Assembly (NCBI RefSeq): GCF_001904635.1
Contig: NZ_MRCB01000010.1
Span: 74,105-138,104 of the forward strand
Length of the DNA stretch: 64,000 nt
Source: Hydrococcus rivularis NIES-593
Lineage (GTDB): Bacteria; Cyanobacteriota; Cyanobacteriia; Cyanobacteriales; Microcystaceae
Direction: 5' to 3'
Shown: in pieces, positions 1-7,847 of the stretch
How the letters are laid out: each line of letters begins with the position of its first letter
Numbering within the stretch: the stretch's first letter is position 1
Notes under the pieces: model-generated
Told to the model about the DNA's origin: nothing
Databases searched by the model: none
Seen by the model: only the letters and a program-made list of their open reading frames with translations
Translations under genes and position numbers: made by a program

Positions 1-111
1 GGCAACTCCTTCGCAACTGGGACACAGCATTGGTTCGCTGCTCAGTTCGGCAATCGTGCGCCAAGCTTCAAACTCTCCGCAGGAGTCGCACCGAAACTCA
101 TAAAGTGGCAT
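1..111 (-). CDS. FmdB-family zinc-ribbon protein (partial, cut by window edge)
   Basis: The first 37 codons of a minus-strand gene are visible; the rest lies outside the window. The reading begins MPLYEFRCDSCG and continues to LCPSCEG, giving two CxxC pairs about 23 residues apart, the classic FmdB/CxxC zinc ribbon. The family takes its name from a putative regulator next to formamidase genes; its molecular role is poorly known. Here it starts 18 bp after the stop of the formamidase gene on the same strand, so the two probably share a transcript. The pairing with formamidase is the best support for the call. Confidence 0.85.
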   Translation of the reverse strand, partial: MPLYEFRCDSCGEFEAWRTIAELSSEPMLCPSCEGVA

Positions 112-129
112 AAGATACGCTCTTAGTTT

Positions 130-1317
130 CTAAGTTGGCAATATATTTTTGTCAAAAATTTCTGTTGGCAGGGCTAGGGTACAGCAAGCGTTGGGAATAT
201 CGACAATGCCGCTGACTCGACCTTCTACAGGCGCGCAACTGAGGAGTAAGTATGCCTGCTCTCCCGTATAGCCAAATTTCTTCAAATATTCGATCGTGTT
301 CAAACAAGCGCGGCGATAGGCAACGTGAGCGTCTAAATAATATTGCTCCCCGGTAAATTCGTCTACGGAAATTCCTTCAAAGACTAAATACTCGGAGTAG
401 CGAGGTTCCACTGGTCCCGGTTTGAAAATGGGATTAACCATGCCGTATTTTTCTACGCCGCCTTTAATGAGATCGACATGGAGGTCGAGATAACCTGCCA
501 TTTCAATCGCGCCGCAGAAAGAAATCTCTCCGTCTCCCTGAGAGAAATGGATATCTCCCATCGAGAGTTTCGCGCCTTCTACATACACTGGGAAATAAAT
601 GCGCGATCCCTTCGAGAGGTTTTTGATATCGCAGTTGCCGCCGTGTTCGCGAGGCGGTACGGTACGTGCCCCTTCTGCCGCTACGCGATCGAATTCTGCC
701 TCTTTAAGAGAACCCAGAATGGCATTTTCTGGGTTGGGGAGGGCAGCTAGAGGTGGAATCTGCGGCTTCCACGGAGGACCTCCCTTTTCTACCAATGCCC
801 TCTCCCGCGAGTTCCACTTTGCTAGCAGTTCGTGGGAAGGGGCGCAACCAATCAAACCGGGATGGGAAATGCCCGCAAAGCGAACTCCTGGAATGTGCCG
901 GGAACTGGTATAGATTCCTTGAATATCCCAAATCGCTTTGGCTGGATTGGGGAAATGATCCGTCAAGAAACCGCCGCCATTGTCCCTAGCAAAAATTCCG
1001 GTAAAGCCCCATTCATCTCCTGGTAGGGGTCCGATATCGAGGAGATCGACCACGAGAATATCTCCGGGTTGAGCACCGTTAACGTGAATGGGACCGCTGA
1101 GAACGTGAACTACACTGAGTTTTACATCGCGAATATCGTTGGGGTCGTCATTATTTTTAATTTGTCCGTCAGTCCAGTCTTTGCACTCAATGCGGAAGAC
1201 ATCGCCGGGATTGACTGAAACGACGGCAGGAATATCGGGATGCCAACGGTTGTGACCTACTAATTCCTGCTCGTACATGGGCTTAGTTAGGTCAACTTTG
1301 AAGAGAGTTTTTGGCAT
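130..1317 (-). CDS. fmdA: acetamidase/formamidase
   Basis: This 395-residue protein matches the length and sequence style of the FmdA/AmdA family, cytoplasmic metal-dependent amidases that hydrolyse formamide or acetamide to ammonia plus the acid. Recognisable family segments are the N-terminal HNRWHPDIP stretch, the EHGGNCDIKNL motif in the middle and the SMGDIHFSQGDGE motif after it. A purine-rich GAGGAGC lies about 8 bases before the ATG, supporting this start. It heads a likely two-gene unit with the downstream FmdB-like gene. The role would be nitrogen scavenging from short amides. Substrate preference between formamide and acetamide cannot be read from the sequence. Confidence 0.93.
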   Translation of the reverse strand: MPKTLFKVDLTKPMYEQELVGHNRWHPDIPAVVSVNPGDVFRIECKDWTDGQIKNNDDPNDIRDVKLSVVHVLSGPIHVNGAQPGDILVVDLLDIGPLPGDEWGFTGIFARDNGGGFLTDHFPNPAKAIWDIQGIYTSSRHIPGVRFAGISHPGLIGCAPSHELLAKWNSRERALVEKGGPPWKPQIPPLAALPNPENAILGSLKEAEFDRVAAEGARTVPPREHGGNCDIKNLSKGSRIYFPVYVEGAKLSMGDIHFSQGDGEISFCGAIEMAGYLDLHVDLIKGGVEKYGMVNPIFKPGPVEPRYSEYLVFEGISVDEFTGEQYYLDAHVAYRRACLNTIEYLKKFGYTGEQAYLLLSCAPVEGRVSGIVDIPNACCTLALPTEIFDKNILPT

Positions 1318-1601
1318 AGAAATTGCTCCTCGGTTTGCTAACTTTATCTCAAGCTAAATTGTTTTTTAATAGCCTGAAATTTTTGAACGAAAAATCATCG
1401 AGCAAAAGCTAATAATTGAAACCAAAGCATTTTGCCCTAAGAATAAATTTGACAAAAATATAGTATTTTTGCCTAAATTTACCGATTTGACTCAATTTAC
1501 TTCTAAAGATTTAGCTAGGCTATCTTCTCTTATCAAAAATAGCCTTAATGTCAATTTTGCTACAAAGATCCTTTATTTTTGTTTAAAAGTTTATAAATAA
1601 T

Positions 1602-1620
1602 TAAAATGATAATTATTATC
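1602..1620. promoter_or_regulatory. Fur-like box
   Basis: The 19 bases match the classic Fur consensus GATAATGATAATCATTATC at 16 positions by hand count, including the whole central GATAAT and terminal ATTATC. The surroundings are AT-rich, which raises the chance of a coincidental match. No intact gene starts within 250 bp on either side: fmdA begins at 1317 and reads away. Confidence 0.4.
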
Positions 1621-1703
1621 AAATTTATTTTAAAAAATAGTTATTATTGCAATCTTATTGGGTGTGCGAGTGCGAGCGTTTTGCTCGCGTGTGTTTAAAA
1701 ATC

Positions 1704-1725
1704 GCGAGCAAGATGCTCGCACTAC
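1704..1725. repeat. REP-like palindromic repeat
   Basis: The sequence GCGAGCAAGATGCTCGCACTAC recurs exactly at 35742-35763. Its core GCGAGCA/TGCTCGC is palindromic. A related GCGAGCGTTTTGCTCGC hairpin lies just upstream at about 1674-1690. Such short palindromes are common intergenic repeats in cyanobacteria. Confidence 0.7.
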
Positions 1726-1793
1726 CGATAAACGTTTAATAGAAATTGGTTTTACAAACTTTGACGAACTGTCGATCGCATTGCACTCCTGCC

Positions 1794-1858
1794 AAGAGCC
1801 TGTTGTAAAAGATGAGGATGCGATCGCACTCGCTCAAACTACTTTACAACAGGCTCTT
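1794..1858. repeat. perfect 16-bp inverted repeat (long stem-loop)
   Basis: The arms AAGAGCCTGTTGTAAA (1794-1809) and TTTACAACAGGCTCTT (1843-1858) are exact reverse complements, separated by 33 bases containing a HIP1 site. Downstream on the plus strand is TATAAAAAAGTTTT. It could be a small mobile-element remnant or a terminator-like structure. Confidence 0.7.
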
Positions 1859-1933
1859 ATAAAAAAGTTTTAGGACGAGAAAAACCGTTCTTTGGATAGA
1901 TGATAACGTTTTTACTCGATCGCCTCATGATTT

Positions 1934-2086
1934 TTATGGCAGAGGATGAAAAAGAAGATCGGGGAAAAAGTAGTTAAACACTGCCCAAGTAGAGAAAGCA
2001 ACCGATACTGATAAAACAGCAAGAACTAGTGCAAGGGACAGATATTGAAGGAAATAGCCTAATTGGTTGTTTGACTTCTTCAGCAT
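1934..2086 (-). CDS. small single-pass membrane protein, 50 residues
   Basis: A 50-codon frame starts with ATG at 2086 and ends with TAA at 1934. The product begins MLKKSNNQLGYF, then has a hydrophobic stretch (about residues 12-37, rich in L, V, A) and ends LLFHPLP. A GGAGAG ribosome-binding site stands 8-9 bases before the ATG on the minus strand, which is the main reason to accept it. The topology predicted from charge (KK at the N-terminus) is one transmembrane helix with a cytoplasmic N-terminus. I do not recognise a family. It stands alone between repeat DNA and a conserved membrane-protein gene. Confidence 0.6.
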   Translation of the reverse strand: MLKKSNNQLGYFLQYLSLALVLAVLSVSVAFSTWAVFNYFFPDLLFHPLP

Positions 2087-2224
2087 AGTTTCGCTCTCCA
2101 AAGCAAATTGATGAATTAACTAACAACTTAATTGCTAATAATTACCCGCACTTCTAGCTAAAGAGAGGATTAATAGGAAATTCTTTGGCAAAATTAAGCT
2201 CAAAAATACATCTAAGGATTTTTC

Positions 2225-2320
2225 ATGACTAATCCAAAGGAAGTTTTACATTCGATAGATTTCCCTATTAATACAGTTTTGGATAACAAAACTTATTTGC
2301 GATCGCTTGAATTTATATAG
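2225..2320 (+). CDS. possible 31-residue small protein
   Basis: A 31-codon frame begins MTNPKEVLHS with AAGGA seven bases before the ATG, and ends two bases before the convergent stop of the next gene. The product has no hydrophobic segment and no known motif. It could be a real micro-protein, or the start of a truncated gene. Support rests only on the ribosome-binding site. Confidence 0.22.
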   Translation: MTNPKEVLHSIDFPINTVLDNKTYLRSLEFI

Positions 2321-2321
2321 C

Positions 2322-2879
2322 TCAGATTTGAGCGGTCGCCGTCCAAATCGTCCATCCATCTATCAGCAATAAAAACAAAGTAAATACCAACAAAAATAAA
2401 TACATCCAAGGTTGCGATAGCGGTCGAATATCGGTAGTATCGATCCCTGTTTTTTCCTCAACGATTTTTACCAAACGAGCAAATCCTGCCACTCGCATTG
2501 GTAATAAATACGCTTTATCTGCCCCATGAGTAACGAAATAATAAACCAATCCGCCTTGTCCGGTAGTACGCAGTTTTAAATCCTTAATTTCCGACCAAGA
2601 TAGCGACCATCCCTTGCGAAAAAATAGAGAAAACCAACGAGGATAAGTTACTTGAATTTTCTCTTCATCTAAAAGGACTTGTTCGCTTAATGCTCCATAT
2701 AAGAAAATTAACCCAATAGCTATTCCCACCCATAAAATTAGAGGTGAAATGGGAGCAGATGTAACTTTTGTCAAGAAAGGTAAGGGAATAGTCAAGGCAA
2801 TATATAAACTCATTAGAGTAATGCGAATTAAGGAAGAAATGCAAAAGGTGAACGGTAAATTAAAATGATTTTCTGTCAC
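2322..2879 (-). CDS. conserved membrane protein with PH-like cytoplasmic segment
   Basis: The 185-residue product has two hydrophobic segments near the N-terminus (about residues 15-35 and 45-65), a soluble middle of about 90 residues and a C-terminal helix (about 160-180). The middle (EEKIQVTYPRWFSLFFRKGWSLSWSEIKDLKLR) looks like the strand pattern of bacterial PH-like membrane proteins, where a residue run reads out the membrane environment. This architecture is common in cyanobacterial hypothetical proteins. No catalytic motif is seen, so the function is unknown. It is transcribed alone. Confidence 0.7.
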   Translation of the reverse strand: MTENHFNLPFTFCISSLIRITLMSLYIALTIPLPFLTKVTSAPISPLILWVGIAIGLIFLYGALSEQVLLDEEKIQVTYPRWFSLFFRKGWSLSWSEIKDLKLRTTGQGGLVYYFVTHGADKAYLLPMRVAGFARLVKIVEEKTGIDTTDIRPLSQPWMYLFLLVFTLFLLLIDGWTIWTATAQI

Positions 2880-2977
2880 GATTTTTTACAACTTGGTTAC
2901 TTTACACTATTTGACATTTTCTCGTAGGTATTTGTGTTATACCAGAAATGTCAAGGGTCGATAATAAAGGAGGGAAT

Positions 2978-3193
2978 ATGTTTTTAATACATAAGCCTCA
3001 TGGCGAGTTAGTAGAAGTTCTCACAATAGAAAACTTGTACGATCCGTGTCAAAACCAGATTATAGGGAGATATCACTGTGGGGAAGAATTGCAAGAACCT
3101 GAAACCTTTATGAAATCGGAGCTAATGTTTCCGTCGGGTGAATCGCTTCCTGTGTGTTGGCTAGATCCGAATTATCGCCAGAAAGCCGCTTAA
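2978..3193 (+). CDS. conserved small hypothetical protein
   Basis: The frame is open from 2948, but the ATG at 2978 is preceded by AAGGAGGG four bases upstream, an unusually strong ribosome-binding site, so I place the start there (71 residues, beginning MFLIHKPHGELVEVL). The product is soluble and acidic in the middle, with two cysteines (DPCQNQ, YHCGEE) and an ending PVCWLDPNYRQKAA. Similar short proteins occur in cyanobacteria, as far as I recall, without a known role. It is transcribed away from the preceding membrane-protein gene, and its terminus faces the ferredoxin gene. Confidence 0.7.
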   Translation: MFLIHKPHGELVEVLTIENLYDPCQNQIIGRYHCGEELQEPETFMKSELMFPSGESLPVCWLDPNYRQKAA

Positions 3194-3294
3194 TTTTCTC
3201 TATTGTGAATAAGAATTTAAGAAATTCCTATTGAACTGCCGGGATAACCTACGATCGCAAGTAGATTTTCCTAGCAGTTTTTTAGGAGTCTAAA

Positions 3295-3648
3295 TTATTG
3301 TTGTTCGACGGTTCCTTCAGGTGTCCAGACGTAGCGATCGCCCTGTCCCCAAAACCCGTTATATTTGGTGATGCGGACATCTCCTCGCACTTTCGTTTGA
3401 CATGCCAAACGACGATTTTTGGTAGGAGAATGGGGAGGCAGCGATCGCCTGGTTTTGTCTTTCCAGTTAGGTTCGGATACTTCACCTTCGATTTCTACCG
3501 CGCAAGTTCCGCAACTGCCAATCCCCATGCAGTTGATAATTTTGGCATTGCCGTTATAGAGATCGATACCATTTTCTATTAACACTCGGCGTAAGTTGGC
3601 ACCTTGAGGGCAGGTAATAGTTTTTCCTTGGGCTGTTACTGTAGGCAT
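3295..3648 (-). CDS. [2Fe-2S] ferredoxin
   Basis: The 117-residue protein has the plant-type ferredoxin cluster motif CMGIGSCGTC (C-x5-C-x2-C) near residue 40 and the fourth cysteine in RRLACQTKV, which together bind one [2Fe-2S] cluster. The fold would be a beta-grasp electron carrier in the cytoplasm. Compared with PetF it is longer, ending in a basic and aromatic tail (YNGFWGQGDRYVWTPEG) typical of a distinct cyanobacterial ferredoxin group. It is divergent from the citramalate synthase gene, with 66 bp between the start codons, so the two promoters may overlap. Its redox partner is unknown. Confidence 0.9.
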   Translation of the reverse strand: MPTVTAQGKTITCPQGANLRRVLIENGIDLYNGNAKIINCMGIGSCGTCAVEIEGEVSEPNWKDKTRRSLPPHSPTKNRRLACQTKVRGDVRITKYNGFWGQGDRYVWTPEGTVEQQ

Positions 3649-3714
3649 TGGCGACTACCTTCTCAAAAACTGCGTTTCTTTCCTTTACATAAGTTTACAT
3701 ATTGTAACGATTTC

Positions 3715-5340
3715 ATGAGTACAGCTAACCAGATTTGGCTTTACGATACCACTCTCAGAGATGGCGCACAGCAAGAGGGAATCTCCCTATCTGTGGAAGA
3801 TAAACTGAGAATTGCGCAAAAACTAGACGAAATGGGAATTCCCTTTATTGAGGGAGGCTGGCCCGGAGCCAATCCAAAAGACGTACAATTTTTCTGGCAG
3901 CTAAAAGAGCAACCTCTGACGCAAGCTGAAGTCGTCGCCTTTTGCTTCACTCGCCGTCCCAACATCCTCGCCGCAGAAGATAAAATGCTGCAAGCGATTC
4001 TCGCTGCGGGGACTCGTTGGGTGACGATTGTTGGTAAATCCTGGGATCTCCATGTCACTGAAGGATTGAAAACCAGCCTAGAAGAGAACCTCAACATGAT
4101 ACGCGATACGATCGCGTATCTTCGCTCTCAAGGAAGGCGAGTCATTTACGATGCCGAACACTGGTTTGACGGTTACAAGCATAACCCTGACTATGCTATG
4201 CAATGCCTTAAAATGGCTAGGGATGCAGGTGCAGAATGGTTAGTTTTTTGCGATACCAATGGCGGCACGCTTCCCCATGAAATAAGTCAAGTTGTCAAAG
4301 AAGTTGTCAGAAGTTTATTAGAAGACTCAGCTACGATTCCCCAACTCGGCATTCATCCTCATAATGATGGAGGTACAGCGGTTGCCAACGCGATCGCAGC
4401 CGTCTTAGAAGGTGCGACCATGGTACAGGGAACGATCAACGGTTATGGCGAACGCTGCGGCAATGCCAATCTCTGTACGTTAATCCCCAATTTGCAGCTG
4501 AAACTCGGCTATCGCTGTCTCGAAGATTGGCAACTTGCACAACTAACTGCAACTAGCCGTTTAGTGAGCGAGGTTGTCAATATGGCTCCCAACGATCGCG
4601 CGCCTTTTGTGGGACGTTCGGCATTCGCTCACAAAGGCGGGCTTCACGTTTCAGCCGTCCAAAGAAATCCGATTACTTACGAACACATTGAGCCAGAATT
4701 AGTCGGCAACGAACGTCGAATTCTCATCTCCGAACAATCGGGATTGAGTAATGTGTTGTCTAAAGCACGTAGTTTTGGGATCGAGTTGGATAAGCAAGAT
4801 GCCACTTGCCAACACATTCTAGAACGCCTCAAAACGCTAGAGAATGAAGGATATCAATTTGAAGCCGCAGAAGCGAGTTTTGAATTATTGATGCGCGAAG
4901 CTTTGGGACAGCGATCGGAGATGTTTCAGGTGAAAGGGTTTCAAGTACACTGCGATATGTTAAAGTGGACGGACATGCCTTACAGTAACGCTCTGGCGAC
5001 GATTAAGGTAGTCGTTAAAGGAGAAGAGATCCTGGAAGCAGCAGAAGGAAACGGGCCCGTCTCGGCATTGGATAATGCATTGCGGAAAGCGTTAGCGAAG
5101 TTTTATCCAGAAATCGCCAATTTCCATCTAACCGATTATAAAGTCCGAATTTTAGATGGCAGTTCGGGAACCGCAGCTAAAACCCGCGTTTTGGTAGAGT
5201 CGAGCAATGGCAAAGAACGCTGGACGACGGTAGGCGTTTCGACCAATATTTTAGATGCTTCCTATCAGGCAGTAATTGAAGGAATAGAATATGGTTTGCT
5301 ATTAAAATCGACAGCAAAAACTGCTGTAACTTCAATTTAA
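3715..5340 (+). CDS. cimA: citramalate synthase
   Basis: This 541-residue protein belongs to the DRE-TIM metallolyase (isopropylmalate/citramalate synthase) family. It starts MSTANQIWLYDTTLRDGAQQEG, with the divalent-metal and substrate-binding DTTLRDG motif. HPHNDGGTAVANA carries further metal ligands, and the C-terminal third (from about residue 380) is the regulatory LeuA-dimer domain. CimA condenses pyruvate and acetyl-CoA to citramalate, giving a threonine-independent route to 2-oxobutyrate and isoleucine. The frame is open upstream to 3604, but that part overlaps the divergent ferredoxin start, so the ATG at 3715 is chosen. The alternative, a second isopropylmalate synthase, is less likely because the sequence follows the long citramalate type. 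Confidence 0.88.
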   Translation: MSTANQIWLYDTTLRDGAQQEGISLSVEDKLRIAQKLDEMGIPFIEGGWPGANPKDVQFFWQLKEQPLTQAEVVAFCFTRRPNILAAEDKMLQAILAAGTRWVTIVGKSWDLHVTEGLKTSLEENLNMIRDTIAYLRSQGRRVIYDAEHWFDGYKHNPDYAMQCLKMARDAGAEWLVFCDTNGGTLPHEISQVVKEVVRSLLEDSATIPQLGIHPHNDGGTAVANAIAAVLEGATMVQGTINGYGERCGNANLCTLIPNLQLKLGYRCLEDWQLAQLTATSRLVSEVVNMAPNDRAPFVGRSAFAHKGGLHVSAVQRNPITYEHIEPELVGNERRILISEQSGLSNVLSKARSFGIELDKQDATCQHILERLKTLENEGYQFEAAEASFELLMREALGQRSEMFQVKGFQVHCDMLKWTDMPYSNALATIKVVVKGEEILEAAEGNGPVSALDNALRKALAKFYPEIANFHLTDYKVRILDGSSGTAAKTRVLVESSNGKERWTTVGVSTNILDASYQAVIEGIEYGLLLKSTAKTAVTSI

Positions 5341-5372
5341 TTAAATATTTTTTTTACACTACAAAAAAGCAA

Positions 5373-5420
5373 CGATCGCTATCTTGTTCTACCTTTTAAA
5401 CGACATAGCGATCGCTTTTT
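5373..5420 (+). terminator. rho-independent terminator after cimA
   Basis: A 10-bp perfect stem (CGATCGCTAT at 5373-5382 with ATAGCGATCG at 5405-5414) and a 22-base loop are followed by CTTTTT. The stem is built from HIP1-like sequence. It lies 33 bases after the cimA stop. Confidence 0.75.
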
Positions 5421-5423
5421 GCT

Positions 5424-5515
5424 AATACCAATTTTCAGGTTTTCGCGATCGACATTCTTCTCCTCTCTCCCAAATAGGGAGATCGACTATCTCTGTCATT
5501 AATGAATGAAAAAAA
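5424..5515. repeat. MITE-like repeat family A, copy 1 (shortened)
   Basis: The sequence runs from AATACCAATTTTCAGG to CATTAATGAATGAAAAA, with related copies at 12093-12210, 27569-27685 and 63940-64000. The ends are inverted repeats around ATACCAxTTTTCA. Relative to the copy at 27569 it lacks the central GGGGTTGGGG-type stretch and has lost the final TGGTAT end, so it is a decayed copy about 25 bp shorter. Confidence 0.75.
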
Positions 5516-5738
5516 ATATAGCGATGAATACGTGGAATGTATAACGGGTAGAGGAATGCCCCAATTACTGATTAGTAGATTTACAGGCAAACCAACTTCA
5601 ATCGACAGCGGTAGAGAAGATTTACGCAACCTTCACGGCAGCAAACATATGTTTAACAAGTATTATCCCTCGCCAGAAATGCAGATAGATGCTGCTAAAG
5701 CACTTGAGAAAGTATGCAAAAAATATTTATTTAGATAA
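5502..5738 (+). pseudogene. unrecognised gene fragment starting inside repeat A
   Basis: A 78-codon frame begins within the MITE-like repeat (MNEKKYS comes from the repeat end), so its present start is not ancestral. The later part (ISRFTGKPTSIDSGREDLRNLHGSKHM and onward to KALEKVCKKYLFR) looks like the tail of a globular protein, perhaps one whose 5' part was lost when the repeat inserted. It ends 27 bases before the FkbM methyltransferase start, in the same direction, as an upstream operon partner would. I do not recognise the family. Confidence 0.35.
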
Positions 5739-5765
5739 AAATCGGAATTGGGGAAAATATATTCA

Positions 5766-6518
5766 ATGCTGAATGAAACCAATTTGCTCGAAAATAACTC
5801 CAACAAAGAATTTTTTAGTAAGTTAGCTAAAATTTTGCGATCGCAGATGATTATAGTCGATATTGGGGCTAATTCGGGAAAGTATACCTTTGAAGTAAAT
5901 AAAGCTCTGACTAGTGGTAGTATCTATGCTATTGAACCCGATCCAATTAAGTTTGAAAAACTGAAAGAAAAGTGTTCTCAGTGGGAAAAAGACTCTGATA
6001 ATAAGATACATCTTTTACAGATAGGGATCGGCGATCGCAACGGACAAAGCAATTTTTTCTTCTCTAATTCTCCTACTCATAGCATTTTAAAAGAAAATAT
6101 CTCTCAAGTTAAGCAAGAACTAGACGATGCGATCGCTTGGGAAGAAATTACAGTAGATATCTATCAGCTTGATACTTTATTTAAACCGATTAAACCAGAC
6201 ATTATTAAAATTGATGTAAAGGGTAAAGAGTTACCAATTCTTCAGGGCTGTGTAGGTATTTTAAAAACTGGAAAAGCTAAATTTTTAATCCAATTTAGCC
6301 ATCAAGATTCTTCTGAAATTGAGACAAGTAAAAAGAAGATATACGAATTCATGAAATCCTTTGATTACTATCCAAGCAACTTCTATGGCATGATTCTTTT
6401 TCGCAACCCGAAGCAAGATCATAAATCTCGTCTTATAATCGATACTTTTAAGTCAGCTACGCGCCGAATTATATCCCCTTCTCTCCGTCACTGGATTCGT
6501 GAGTTTATCAAAAAATAA
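5766..6518 (+). CDS. FkbM-family methyltransferase
   Basis: The product (250 residues from the ATG at 5766; the frame is open from a TTG at 5748) is a SAM-dependent methyltransferase. VDIGANSGKYT (about residues 31-41) is the glycine-rich motif I; IEPDPIKFEKL is motif II, with the acidic residue that binds the ribose; IDVKGKELPILQG matches the FkbM-specific post-motif. FkbM enzymes O-methylate sugars or polyketides and are common in surface glycan loci. A possible ribosome-binding site GGGGAAA lies about 12 bases upstream. A sulfotransferase gene converges on it from the right, so both may modify a surface polymer. The substrate is unknown. Confidence 0.85.
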   Translation: MLNETNLLENNSNKEFFSKLAKILRSQMIIVDIGANSGKYTFEVNKALTSGSIYAIEPDPIKFEKLKEKCSQWEKDSDNKIHLLQIGIGDRNGQSNFFFSNSPTHSILKENISQVKQELDDAIAWEEITVDIYQLDTLFKPIKPDIIKIDVKGKELPILQGCVGILKTGKAKFLIQFSHQDSSEIETSKKKIYEFMKSFDYYPSNFYGMILFRNPKQDHKSRLIIDTFKSATRRIISPSLRHWIREFIKK

Positions 6519-6520
6519 AT

Positions 6521-6556
6521 GTTAAGTCCGATTTAATTCAAGATCGGACTTAACAA
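6521..6556 (+). terminator. stem-loop after the FkbM gene
   Basis: An 11-bp perfect stem (TTAAGTCCGAT at 6522-6532, ATCGGACTTAA at 6543-6553) with a 10-base loop starts four bases after the stop codon. It lacks a clean T run, so it may act in both directions or mainly protect the 3' end. Confidence 0.6.
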
Positions 6557-6712
6557 TTTAATATTAACTATATTTTTCTTTATATTTTTGTATTAAAACT
6601 TTCGAGAGATTTGATTGAAGTTTTTTAGATTTTATTTTAATTGCGATCGCTCGGTCGTCTCCAAAAATTTTAAATTTTTTGGCAATTTGATAAAGTTTAT
6701 ACTGATATCGAT

Positions 6713-7723
6713 TCAGAACCTTACTCTATCCTCATCAATAATTTTTAGATATTTTAAAACTTTATTGACGTGCTGTTCTGGAGATGCTACAAATTGCTCG
6801 TACTCAATAACTAATGGGGAGATTTGACGCTGCTCAAAAAATTCTTCCCAAAAACATTCTTCTTGCAAAAGCCATTGGTAATAGCTGTGTAATTTTTCGA
6901 GATCGGCATCTTTTATTTTAATCTCGTTGAGACTAGCTTGATAAGCTTTATACCTTTTATCGGTATCAATATGCCAAGTTTTTGTTTTTTGGGCAATGTA
7001 TCCTGAAGCTGCCTGTGCGATTTTATCTCGCCTGATTAAATAAATAAAATTGAATCGAGCAAGTATTTCATCAAGATCCAAATTATTTTGCTCTCGAAAG
7101 GGAAAAAAATGAGATATAAATTTGGTTCCAAAAACTCCATTTTCGGTAGTCCGATAGGTCATCAAATTCCGAAGATATCTAAGGCAATCGAAATGACAAT
7201 TTTGTGTAAGGACTTGACTAGGCTGTCGTAAATGTTCTTCGGGAAATCCAGCAATTTGCGTTGCTGTTAAAGCCTTACACAAAACCGTCGAACCCGATCG
7301 CGCGGTGGAGGCGATCGCATAGGCAATTTTAGGTACAATAAATTTACTGTCAGATGCCTGTAACAATGGACGATCTGACGCAACATTGACAAAAAGATCG
7401 GAAAATAACTTTAAAATAGGAGTTTCTAGATTTAATTGCTCAAGCTTTTGTTTGAGGCGATCGAAAATGAAATGCTCGTCATCAATAGATGCAACGATAA
7501 TAGCTTGGTAATTTAATAGATCGTCGCGACTGTAATTAAACCCATCTGAGTTTTCAGACAAGCAGTAATAATCATAATGACTATTAGTATTACTGCGAGC
7601 GAAAAAATTTTGTAAATATTGAATCGTTTCTTCTTCGCCAACAAAAAGTAAATTGCCGCGATCGCTCAGTTTTTTTAGTAAGCGAACTTCAGCAATGCGA
7701 TCGAAGATTTCCTCTACTTTCAT
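6713..7723 (-). CDS. Stf0-type sulfotransferase
   Basis: This protein has about 336 residues from the ATG at 7723; the frame is open to 7768. The segment AIASTARSGSTVLCKAL fits the 5'-phosphosulfate-binding loop of PAPS-dependent sulfotransferases. YLIRRDKIAQAASGYIA fits the 3'-phosphate-binding region as seen in the Stf0 (trehalose 2-sulfotransferase) family. The C-terminus VIEYEQFVASPEQHVNKVLKYL is also typical of that family. About 120 extra N-terminal residues (KVEEIFDRIAEVRLLKK...) form a domain I do not recognise. It would move sulfate from PAPS to a sugar or glycolipid. It converges with the FkbM methyltransferase gene, and its start lies downstream of the psbA terminator. Confidence 0.82.
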   Translation of the reverse strand: MKVEEIFDRIAEVRLLKKLSDRGNLLFVGEEETIQYLQNFFARSNTNSHYDYYCLSENSDGFNYSRDDLLNYQAIIVASIDDEHFIFDRLKQKLEQLNLETPILKLFSDLFVNVASDRPLLQASDSKFIVPKIAYAIASTARSGSTVLCKALTATQIAGFPEEHLRQPSQVLTQNCHFDCLRYLRNLMTYRTTENGVFGTKFISHFFPFREQNNLDLDEILARFNFIYLIRRDKIAQAASGYIAQKTKTWHIDTDKRYKAYQASLNEIKIKDADLEKLHSYYQWLLQEECFWEEFFEQRQISPLVIEYEQFVASPEQHVNKVLKYLKIIDEDRVRF

Positions 7724-7787
7724 ATTAATTTTTCTTCGCTTGCAGGTTTTTATCATTATATAGCGCAAAACTTACAAGTCTTGCGCT

Positions 7788-7819
7788 CAAAAAAAGAGCG
7801 TTTCAACTGGGAAACGCTC
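7788..7819 (-). terminator. psbA: rho-independent terminator of psbA
   Basis: On the minus strand a 9-bp stem GAGCGTTTC/GAAACGCTC (7811-7819 with 7796-7804) with a 6-base loop is followed directly by a run of seven T. It begins 28 bases after the psbA stop. This is a textbook terminator and separates psbA from the sulfotransferase gene downstream. Confidence 0.9.
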
Positions 7820-7847
7820 AAATTTAATCGAGTCATTGGAGGATTAC

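Larger units (their letters stand above)
1318..1933. other. AT-rich gene-free stretch with Fur-like box, REP-like repeat and long inverted repeat
   Basis: No convincing gene is present. The first 300 bases are very AT-rich. They are followed by a Fur-like box (1602-1620), a REP-like sequence (1704-1725) and a 16-bp perfect inverted repeat (arms 1794-1809 and 1843-1858). A 71-codon reading frame at 1658-1873 is made almost entirely of the last two elements. Confidence 0.6.

Noticed and set aside
1658..1873. 71-codon open frame
   Set aside because: It is built from REP-like DNA and the 16-bp inverted repeat, without a ribosome-binding site, so it is not a gene.
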